NCBI GenBank assembly: GCA_963169175.1
Contig: CAUJFK010000082.1
Location: forward strand, 1 to 9,575
Source: Acidobacteriota bacterium
GTDB lineage: Bacteria; Acidobacteriota; Blastocatellia; Pyrinomonadales; Pyrinomonadaceae
Direction of reading: 5' to 3'
DNA length: 9,575 bases
Positions within the stretch are counted from its first letter, which is position 1; each line of letters opens with the position of its first letter. Positions 1 to 5,713 of the stretch are shown here, piece by piece. The position numbers were made by a program, and so were the translations under genes. The notes beneath the pieces are model-generated. The model was not told the DNA's origin, made no database searches, and saw only the letters and a list, made by a program, of their open reading frames with translations.

Positions 1-186
1 CCTCTGCAGCCGATTCAGCGGGTCGTCCGCTCCGCCCGCCTGGTAAATATACTGCACCTTAACCCCGCGAGCGTCCGTTTTCTGCGTCAGGTTCTTCCCA
101 CGGAAACTACCCAAAATCGTTTGGAGGATAAGGTGTGGACGGAGAAACAATAAACGCTTTCGGCTATACGTGTCAATGAAAATTCC
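1..186 (-). pseudogene. RHS/YD-repeat protein fragment, probably broken; runs off the left edge
   Basis: The minus-strand frame is open for 62 codons from just after a TAG (187-189) to the window edge. From about position 90 downwards it reads NLTQKTDARGV, then VQYIYQ, then DPLNRLQ. This is the typical wording of an RHS/YD repeat (TDARGV-x-Y-x-Y, LNRLQ), a family of large secreted or surface proteins that includes polymorphic toxins. The residues before this (about 1-30 of the frame) show no RHS character, no ATG and no ribosome binding site; only a weak internal TTG could start it. Whole RHS proteins have many such repeats and do not begin in the middle of one. I therefore infer that the 5' part of the gene was lost, perhaps by a rearrangement near positions 90-190 beside the tandem repeat. 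The rest lies left of the window, so a short real gene with an odd start cannot be excluded. RHS identity is fairly likely; pseudogene status is a guess. Confidence 0.5.
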
Positions 187-336
187 CTACACAGTTCGAC
201 CCGGGATGATCGGCAATGTTGATTGTTTTGTGATTTGCGCGGTATCGACCTGGTTGCAATCGAGAACATGGGCCCAGGACCACGAAACGCACGAAACAAG
301 ACCGCGAAGCCGACGAAACAGACGTCTTGTCGGCCG

Positions 337-546
337 AATGTGGCCACCTCCGGCTCGAAAGTGCCCAGCGCCAGCTTGAAAGTGGTCAGCGCCAGCGTGA
401 AAGTGGTCAGCGCCAGGGTGAAAGTGGTTAGCGCCAGAGTGAAAGTGCTCAGCGCCAGCGTGAAAGACGTCAGCGCCAGATTGAAAATCCTCAGCTCCAC
501 CTTGAAAGTGCCGAGCGCCAGCGTGAATGTGGACGATCTCGGCCCG
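337..546. repeat. 21-bp tandem repeat, 8 clear copies plus 2 decayed end copies
   Basis: Eight back-to-back 21-bp units start at 358, 379, 400, 421, 442, 463, 484 and 505. The common form begins AAAGTG, has three variable bases, and ends AGCGCCAGCGTG. Variation is concentrated in bases 4-9 and 17-19 of the unit. A decayed unit precedes the array (337-357) and another follows it (526-546); both begin AATGTGG, so the two edges resemble each other. There are no unique spacers, so it is not a CRISPR. Read as protein it gives heptads: VVSASVK-like on the plus strand and FTLALTT-like on the minus strand. I see no sign that either is expressed. Confidence 0.9.
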
Positions 547-647
547 ACATTACCTCGAACAACACGAAACCGGAACGAAATACTCGAAACAAGAGTTCGC
601 GGCGGCGTGATCCGACGGCATATCATCAAGTCCGCATTCACGCTGGC
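517..647. repeat. Inverted repeat: a tandem-repeat unit copied in the opposite orientation
   Basis: The 17 bases at 517-533 (end of the last clear repeat unit plus the start of the decayed one, GCCAGCGTGAATG then TGGA) recur as the reverse complement at 631-647 with one mismatch, T to C. The 97 bases between the arms hold the right-hand CGAAAC motifs. The arms could pair in single-stranded nucleic acid, but the long loop makes a duplicated and inverted unit a simpler explanation than a functional hairpin. Confidence 0.65.
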
Positions 648-670
648 CGGGTTGGTCATGTTCTTCGGCT

Positions 671-698
671 TTTACATTGGGGGCAAAACGGATAATAT
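671..698 (+). promoter_or_regulatory. Possible sigma-70-type promoter for the Nramp/MscS pair
   Basis: TTTACA (671-676, five of six bases matching TTGACA) is followed after 16 bases by TAATAT (693-698, four of six matching TATAAT). It is the best -35/-10 pair I see in the spacer, and it would give a leader of roughly 90-140 bases. The -10 region overlaps a small palindrome, GATAATATC (691-699). No riboswitch or attenuator fold could be recognised in the leader. Confidence 0.3.
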
Positions 699-792
699 CG
701 ACGTGCACCTGCGGTCTTTTTTGTGGGCCGGGCGGTTTGGGACGGCGGCGGCGGGCGGCAAAGACGATGTCAGACGGCGATAGTAGAACGAG

Positions 793-2100
793 ATGCTTTT
801 TTCACGGCTTGCCCCAAAAAGGTTGGTTCGGGAAGCGCGCGGGATGTATTCGCGCGAAGGGCGTCGGTTGTCCGATTATCGTTTGTTTGCCTACCTTGCG
901 ATCCTCGGGCCGGGGCTGATCGCGGCTAATGCCGGCAACGACGCCAGCGGCATTGCCACTTATTCCAGCGCCGGGGCCACTTACGGTTATTCCCTTCTAT
1001 GGACATTTATCCCGATGACGATCAGCCTGATCGTCGTGCAGGAAATGTGTGTTCGGATGGGCGTGGTCACGGGCCAGGGCCTGGCCGATCTGATACGCGA
1101 ACAATTCGGCGTTCGGTGGACGGCACTTGTGATGCTCGCCCTGCTGATCGCAAATACGGGCGTGATAATCTCGGAATTTGTCGGCATCGCGCAGGCGTCG
1201 GAATTGATGGGCGTGCCGCGTTGGGTCTCGGTCCCAGCGGCGGCGGCGTTTATCTGGTGGCTGGTCGTAAAAGGTTCGCAGCGGCGTGTCGAACGCGTTT
1301 TTCTGGCGATGTCGCTCGTGTTCTTTGCCTATGTGCTCGCGGCGTTTCTCGCCCGGCCTGATTGGGGCCAGGCCGCGGCCGGTTTTGTCGAACCGCAGTT
1401 TGAATTTACCTCGGCCTATCTTTTTACGACCATGGCGCTGATCGGCACGACCATCACGCCGTTCATGCAGGTTTATGCACAGTCGGCGGTCGTCGAAAAA
1501 GGGATCGATGCCGACGACCTTACTATCGCCCGTGTCGATGCGGTTTCGGGCACGCTGTTCGCGAACACGATCGCGGCGTGCATTACTATTGCGACGGCTG
1601 CAACGCTGCATGTCCACGGAGTTTTTGAGGTAGATTCGGCACGGACGGCCGCCGAATCGCTGGCGCCGATCGCGGGGCAGTACGCAAAGTATCTGTTCGC
1701 CGTCGGATTGCTCGGCGCGGCAATGCTGGCGATGGGCGTACTTCCGCTTTCTACGGCGTATTCGGTCAGCGAAGCGCTCGGGTTTGAAAAAGGCCTGTCG
1801 CGGTCGTTTCGCGAAGCTCCGATCTTTCTTGGCATTTTTACCGGCCTGATCGTGATCGGCTGCTTTGTCGCTTTGATCCCCGGCATTCCGCAGATCAAAC
1901 TGCTGCTCCTGACACAATGCGTCAACGGCCTTCTGCTGCCGATAATTCTCGCCGCGATCGTTATCCTCGCAAGCAACGAGGAAATAATGGGCAAATATAA
2001 AAACTCGCTCGTCTTTAACGTAACAGCCTGGACAACCGCCGCGGTCGTCTCCATTCTGTCAGTTCTGTTGATTGGAAAAACGATAGCTGATATGTTTTAG
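793..2100 (+). CDS. Nramp-superfamily divalent cation carrier with non-canonical metal-site motifs
   Basis: This is an inner-membrane carrier of the Nramp (SLC11/MntH) superfamily, with about 11 hydrophobic segments over 435 residues, close to the usual length. TM1 reads GPGLIAANAGND then ASGIATY (39-57) and is followed by SSAG and GYSLLW, which align without gaps to MntH from memory. TM3 keeps the E-F-V-G patch (128-131). In this alignment the DPGN motif becomes DASG (50-53) and the TM6 MPH motif becomes TPF (222-224). Asp50 is kept, but the Asn and Met that select Mn/Fe in classical members are replaced. This points to a divergent branch, possibly the Mg-transporting Nramp-related proteins (NRMT), rather than a true MntH. 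The substrate is inferred, not shown. ATG 793 gives 39 residues before TM1. ATG 844, with GGGAAG 8 bases upstream, gives a more usual 22 and may be the real start. The MscS-like gene follows after 10 bases. Confidence 0.88.
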   Translation: MLFSRLAPKRLVREARGMYSREGRRLSDYRLFAYLAILGPGLIAANAGNDASGIATYSSAGATYGYSLLWTFIPMTISLIVVQEMCVRMGVVTGQGLADLIREQFGVRWTALVMLALLIANTGVIISEFVGIAQASELMGVPRWVSVPAAAAFIWWLVVKGSQRRVERVFLAMSLVFFAYVLAAFLARPDWGQAAAGFVEPQFEFTSAYLFTTMALIGTTITPFMQVYAQSAVVEKGIDADDLTIARVDAVSGTLFANTIAACITIATAATLHVHGVFEVDSARTAAESLAPIAGQYAKYLFAVGLLGAAMLAMGVLPLSTAYSVSEALGFEKGLSRSFREAPIFLGIFTGLIVIGCFVALIPGIPQIKLLLLTQCVNGLLLPIILAAIVILASNEEIMGKYKNSLVFNVTAWTTAAVVSILSVLLIGKTIADMF

Positions 2101-2110
2101 CAGCTAATAT

Positions 2111-3619
2111 ATGCCGCCATCCGAACTTCAGAAACGCACAGTTTATTTCCTGATATTTGCCGGAGTGATCGTCCTTATTCTGATACTCCTTCCGTTCATA
2201 GAATCAGTTCTGCAAACTTCTGTTCTTGCGCAGTTCGGCGTTCAGGTCGTGGACGAACGCCTCGTGTCGGTCGAGGGCGGCGAACCGAGCATGATGTCGC
2301 ATACTCTGTTCGCCCTTGCGGTAAATCTATTTCACATCGCCAAGATAATTCTGTGGATGGCGCTGATGGTCGCTGCGGTCCGGTTTGTTGCATTTCTTTT
2401 GTTCAAAACGGCGCTTCGCGGCGTGCAGTCAGAAAGCTCGACGCTGCTGCGAACGGTCGTCTCGATCATTGTTTACATCGTCGCCTTTTTTATAATTTTC
2501 CAATCGCAATATCCTAATGTTCAGCTTGCACCGCTTTTTACCGGCTCAACGATAATTGGGATCGTCGTCGGCCTTGCGCTGCAGGATACGTTGGGAAATT
2601 TGTTTGCCGGCATCGCCATTCAGGCAGATCAGCCGTTCCAGGTCGGCGATGTTCTCACCTTTGAGAATAAGGCCGGCGGCGTTGTCGAAGCAGTATCATG
2701 GCGGGGCATAAGGATCAGGACGTTTCAGAACAAGCTTCTCGTTTTGAGAAACTCCGATCTTGGGAAACGGCCGTTGGAAGTGGCGCCGAAAGGCAATCTG
2801 AACGCGCGGATAGTCCATTTTAATACGGTCTATTCAAATTCGCCCGCAAAGACCATCCAGGTCGTCCGTGACGCCGTTCGTCAGGTTGAAAATGTGTCGC
2901 CCAAGATCAGGCCGATCGTCCGGATCAGAAATCTAGGCGAAAGCGGGCTTGATTGGGAAGTAAAATATTGGGCTGAGGACTATACAAAATTCAATGACAC
3001 CGACGCTCTGATCCGCCAGCGCATCTGGTACGCATTTCATCGCGAGAACATTCATTTTTCATTTCCAACACGCACGGTTTACATGCACGAGGCCGAATTG
3101 GGACCGCCAGTGGACGAAGTGCTCGACGCGACCGTTGAACGCCTGAGCGGAATTCCGATCTTTGCTCCGCTCTCGGATGCAGAGCTTCAAAAGCTGGCCG
3201 GCGCGGCAAGAAACCGGATATTTGCGCCCGGCGAATCGATAGTGCGGCGCGGACGCGAAGGAAATTCGATGTTCGTTATCACCCGCGGTTCGGTCGAGAT
3301 CCAGATCCTTCAGGGAACCGAGACGAAAACCGTAAACACGTTGCGCGAAAGCGATTATTTTGGCGAAATGAGCCTGCTGACCGGCGAACCAAGAACGGCG
3401 ACGGTCGTCGCAGTCGAGGAAACACAAGTGCTTCAGATAAGCAAGGGCGCGTTGCGGCCGATCTTTGAAGCGAATCCGGAACTTGTCGATTCGATCAGCC
3501 GAATGGTTGTGGAAAGAAAACAGGCACTTGATGAAGCATCCGAAGACGGAGCCGAATCAACCGCCGCACCGGACAAGGGCGTCATGGCGTCAATAAGAAA
3601 GTTTTTTGGAATGAAGTGA
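2111..3619 (+). CDS. MscS-superfamily channel with C-terminal cyclic-nucleotide-binding domain (bCNG type)
   Basis: The 502-residue protein has an N-terminal TM helix (about 11-31), two close hydrophobic stretches (about 63-101), another TM (112-131), and then the MscS pore helix and beta domain. The pore region runs from LFTGSTIIGIVVGLALQDT (142-160) through GNLFAGIAI to QPFQVGD (174-180), the MscS signature. An alpha/beta domain follows to about 325. Residues 345-470 form a cNMP-binding domain: IFAPLSDAELQKLA, then the phosphate-binding cassette FGEMSLLTGEPRTATV (417-432) with the expected Glu419 and Arg428. The tail (471-502) is acidic, then basic. MscS proteins with this domain are known as bacterial cyclic-nucleotide-gated channels and often respond to ligand rather than tension. 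The cassette favours cAMP-like ligands, but that is inference. It starts 10 bases after the Nramp stop with no clear Shine-Dalgarno, so co-transcription is likely. It ends 4 bases before the convergent gene's stop. Confidence 0.92.
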   Translation: MPPSELQKRTVYFLIFAGVIVLILILLPFIESVLQTSVLAQFGVQVVDERLVSVEGGEPSMMSHTLFALAVNLFHIAKIILWMALMVAAVRFVAFLLFKTALRGVQSESSTLLRTVVSIIVYIVAFFIIFQSQYPNVQLAPLFTGSTIIGIVVGLALQDTLGNLFAGIAIQADQPFQVGDVLTFENKAGGVVEAVSWRGIRIRTFQNKLLVLRNSDLGKRPLEVAPKGNLNARIVHFNTVYSNSPAKTIQVVRDAVRQVENVSPKIRPIVRIRNLGESGLDWEVKYWAEDYTKFNDTDALIRQRIWYAFHRENIHFSFPTRTVYMHEAELGPPVDEVLDATVERLSGIPIFAPLSDAELQKLAGAARNRIFAPGESIVRRGREGNSMFVITRGSVEIQILQGTETKTVNTLRESDYFGEMSLLTGEPRTATVVAVEETQVLQISKGALRPIFEANPELVDSISRMVVERKQALDEASEDGAESTAAPDKGVMASIRKFFGMK

Positions 3620-3623
3620 AGAG

Positions 3624-4493
3624 TTATTGGACATTCTTATCGTAAATGTCGTGCAGCACTTCAACGATCGGCTTGCGGTTTGCGTACGGGTCACGCTTCT
3701 CTTGCTTTGGTACTTCCCTGCGGGCCCGCGTGTCAGACGGCATCACAGGCTGCGGTGCGGGTGCGGGTTCAACTTCGGGCCGGTAATCGCCAACGACAGA
3801 CCTCATTCCGTGTGAATATCTGTCAAGAGTTGCATCGACCGGCGATGCTCCATTCTGCGGCAACTGAGGCACCTGCGGATTTTCGGTCGATTGTTTGAGA
3901 TATGCGGCCCGGCTTTCATCAAGCAATGCTTTACCGCGCAGGCGGCGTGCCCGCTCGAGCGCGCGGATCGAAGCGGATGTTAACGGGGCCTCGCTTGGTT
4001 CACGTTCGATCTTTCGGAGGACCTTTACATAGTTTCGCAGCTCCGGCGTCGGATAAACATATGCCGACTCGCTGCCGCCATCGCTTTCAACCACTCTGGT
4101 CAACGAATTGATCGCGGATTGGTGCTCGCCGGCCTTGTTATAAAGAGCACCGAGAGCAAAATAGACCAGCGGCGGCGCGGTCGTCATTCTCTCAACTATC
4201 GCCTCGCCGCGGCGGACCGCGTCCCGGACCTCAAAACCGAACCAATTGCGTCCGTCATCACGCAGTATCTCGTTCGCACTCAAATAAAATTCAAATATCT
4301 CGCGCGTCTCGTTCTTTGATCCCGAGGCAAAAATGCGGAACAGGAAATAAGCGAAAATACCAAAGAAAAAAACAACAAAGGCCGGGAAGCCGGCGACGAG
4401 CAGCATCGAACCCACAACGCCAAAGGCCAGCAGATATTGCCCTCGTTCCTTGATCGCGTTTGCGGGCCTTCTTTGGATCTTGTTGTCGCTCAC
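3624..4493 (-). CDS. Small membrane protein with TPR-like segment, function unknown
   Basis: The 289-residue protein starts at GTG (4493-4491), preceded by AGAGGAT about five bases upstream, a good ribosome binding site. After a basic N-terminus come two close hydrophobic helices (about 19-36 and 37-56), which should anchor it as a hairpin with both ends on the cytoplasmic side. Residues 107-136 (LVYFALGALYNKAGEHQSAI and on) look like one or two TPR-type helices. Residues 175-200 are a charged helix. Residues 203-270 are Pro/Gln-rich and probably disordered. The last 17 residues (RKPIVEVLHDIYDKNVQ) look ordered again and could be a short docking motif. I do not recognise a named family. It is the last gene of the minus-strand block, 31 bases after the ferredoxin-fold gene, so it may act with that protein or simply be co-transcribed. 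Its stop lies 4 bases from the stop of the opposing gene. Confidence 0.8.
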   Translation of the reverse strand: MSDNKIQRRPANAIKERGQYLLAFGVVGSMLLVAGFPAFVVFFFGIFAYFLFRIFASGSKNETREIFEFYLSANEILRDDGRNWFGFEVRDAVRRGEAIVERMTTAPPLVYFALGALYNKAGEHQSAINSLTRVVESDGGSESAYVYPTPELRNYVKVLRKIEREPSEAPLTSASIRALERARRLRGKALLDESRAAYLKQSTENPQVPQLPQNGASPVDATLDRYSHGMRSVVGDYRPEVEPAPAPQPVMPSDTRARREVPKQEKRDPYANRKPIVEVLHDIYDKNVQ

Positions 4494-4524
4494 AATCCTC
4501 TATTCCTGCACCGACGGTCCATTG

Positions 4525-5172
4525 TCACGGATTTGCTTCCGCCGGCGGTTCGCTTACATTCTCTTCGCTGGCGACCGCCGCTTCGTGCGCCGCCGAAGCA
4601 GTTTCCTGGGCCGAGTGCTCGGCCGGCCGTGCTGCGTGTTTGTCTCTTTCTTCCTTTTTCAGCCCGAACTGGGCCATCAAGTCGAGTGCCTTATCGAATA
4701 TCAGGAACGGCGAATTGATCACGAACGACATCGTCTCGCCAAGCGTGATGGCCTCAAGCTGCATAAGCTGGGCGATCTTCTTTTCAAGCGGCAATTCGGT
4801 AAACTCTTTCGCGTATTCCTTCGCGGCTTCTTCGGTTTTCTCTTCGGCGGACTCTGCTTTTGTTTCCATGGTCATAACCACAATATCTCCGGCCTCGGTG
4901 ATCTTTGTCTGACATGCAAGCCGATCTTCCGCAGCGGCCGTTTCAGCGGCAAGATATTCTGCCTCGCTGTCAGTTTGAGGTGAAAGCCGCTCTGCCCCAG
5001 ACACGACCGAGAGCCTGCAAAAATGTATATTCTCAAAAGGGACGCATTTCCGTTCGGGGCGGATGCCAAGGCGTCCGGCAGCATCCGAGAGATATGTACC
5101 GACCGGGATACTTCCTTCCCTCTCTTCACGCTTGAAAGTCAAATTTGCTTCCCACATCTCGCTCATCCCCAT
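4525..5172 (-). CDS. 2Fe-2S ferredoxin-fold protein missing one cluster cysteine, with long C-terminal extension
   Basis: Residues 7-102 follow a plant/adrenodoxin-type ferredoxin: LTFKREEREGSIPVGTYLSDAA, GIRPERKC, then FCRLSVVSGAERLSP, then RLACQTKITEAGDIVV. The only cysteines are 43, 52 and 87. Spacing matches the first, third and fourth ligands of adrenodoxin (C-x5-C-x2-C ... C); the second ligand position (49) is Ile. It may bind a cluster with another ligand, bind none, or have become a scaffold. Residues 103-125 are Glu/Lys-rich. Residues 126-172 form a more hydrophobic helical part (LPLEKKIAQLMQLEAI, FVINSPFLIFDKALDLM). The tail to 215 is Ala/Glu/Pro-rich and probably disordered; I cannot name the extension. 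The ATG overlaps the fur stop by one base (TAATG), with GGGAAGC just upstream, so translation is likely coupled. Met3 and Met6 are alternative starts. Confidence 0.8.
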   Translation of the reverse strand: MGMSEMWEANLTFKREEREGSIPVGTYLSDAAGRLGIRPERKCVPFENIHFCRLSVVSGAERLSPQTDSEAEYLAAETAAAEDRLACQTKITEAGDIVVMTMETKAESAEEKTEEAAKEYAKEFTELPLEKKIAQLMQLEAITLGETMSFVINSPFLIFDKALDLMAQFGLKKEERDKHAARPAEHSAQETASAAHEAAVASEENVSEPPAEANP

Positions 5173-5693
5173 TAGCTTCCCGTGACAGACCTCATTCTAA
5201 CCTTGGGCTGTGCTCCTGAAGCAACTGCGTGGCCGCTGGTATCAACCTTTTGACAAGTCTTGCACAGGCCCCAAATACGTAAACTGTGATGCGTCGGACG
5301 AAACCCGAGTTTGTCGGCCATTTTATCCTGCAGCGATTCGATCTCGGGCGAAAAGAATTCGAAGATCAGGCCGCACTCCGTGCAGATCATATGATCGTGG
5401 TGCTCGTGGTTATAATGGTGCTCGTAATAGGTCTTGTTGTCGCCAAAGCGGACCTCACGCGCCAATCCGGCCTCGGTCAACAGTTTGAGCGTCCGATAAA
5501 CGGTCGTGTTGCCAACGGTCGCATCCTCTTTCTGTACCAGCCAATACAGGTCTTCACTGGTAAGATGATCTTCGGTCCGGAGAAATATTTCCATTATCAG
5601 GTCACGCTGCGCCGTCCGCCGCAGGCCTGATCTCTGGATATGCTCCAGAAATATCTCACGTTCCTTTTTAAAATCTTCCTTCTTGGCTGTCAT
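5172..5693 (-). CDS. Fur-family metal-responsive transcriptional regulator
   Basis: The 173-residue protein has the Fur layout. The winged-helix domain is at about 20-85, with GLRRTAQRDLIMEIF (23-37), HLTSEDLYWLV, and the recognition helix in ATVGNTTVYRTLKLLTEAGL (58-77). The metal-binding and dimer domain has the His-rich HHDHMICTEC (98-107), with the first Cys pair at 104/107 and a second pair CKTC at 144-147. Both CxxC pairs of the structural zinc site and the His/Asp cluster are intact, so it should be a working metal sensor. Sequence alone does not separate Fur, Zur and PerR. The C-terminus runs about 25 residues beyond the second CxxC. It starts 20 bases after the DUF2520 gene. That gap contains TAAAAT (minus strand, 5708-5713), a possible -10, so it may also have its own promoter. 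It overlaps the ferredoxin-fold gene by one base. Confidence 0.93.
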   Translation of the reverse strand: MTAKKEDFKKEREIFLEHIQRSGLRRTAQRDLIMEIFLRTEDHLTSEDLYWLVQKEDATVGNTTVYRTLKLLTEAGLAREVRFGDNKTYYEHHYNHEHHDHMICTECGLIFEFFSPEIESLQDKMADKLGFRPTHHSLRIWGLCKTCQKVDTSGHAVASGAQPKVRMRSVTGS

Positions 5694-5713
5694 CTCTGTT
5701 GAGTTCTATTTTA

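Larger units (their letters stand above)
187..792. other. Gene-poor spacer with repeats
   Basis: About 600 bases between the RHS fragment and the Nramp-like gene show no convincing gene. Two open frames cross it (223-783 plus, 659-87 minus), but both depend on the 21-bp repeat, which is a multiple of three and so stays open. Neither has a good start or a recognisable domain. The stretch holds CGAAAC-type motifs at 281-319, a small hairpin (CCGAC 310-314 with GTCGG 329-333), the tandem repeat at 337-546, more CGAAAC motifs at 563-591, an inverted copy of a repeat unit at 631-647, and a possible promoter at 671-698. A GGC-rich tract lies at about 741-760. Confidence 0.7.

Noticed and set aside
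337..546. CRISPR array
   Set aside because: Units of 21 bp lie back to back with no spacers, and no cas gene is present.
87..659. Minus-strand open frame through the tandem repeat (190 codons, FTLALTT heptads)
   Set aside because: It has an ATG but no clear ribosome binding site. It overlaps the RHS-like frame on the same strand in another register, and its non-repeat parts look random.
691..699. GATAATATC palindrome as a Fur box at the Nramp promoter
   Set aside because: Only nine bases match, it lacks the further hexamers of a Fur box, and it is likely just the -10 region.
223..783. Plus-strand open frame through the tandem repeat (186 codons)
   Set aside because: It starts at a TTG with no ribosome binding site, is open because the repeat length is a multiple of three, and has no domain outside the repeat.
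705..792. Mg-sensing riboswitch in the leader of the Nramp-like gene
   Set aside because: The leader is short and I could not find conserved riboswitch elements; T717-722 is not preceded by a good stem.
997..1917. Long antisense open frame (306 codons) inside the Nramp-like gene
   Set aside because: Its composition (rich in Arg, His, Gln) is what the reverse of a membrane-protein gene gives, and the plus-strand gene is well supported.
4450..4983. Plus-strand open frame (177 codons) opposite the ferredoxin-fold gene
   Set aside because: It is Phe/Arg/Cys-rich with no recognisable domain, and it is the shadow of the Glu/Lys/Ala-rich minus-strand gene.
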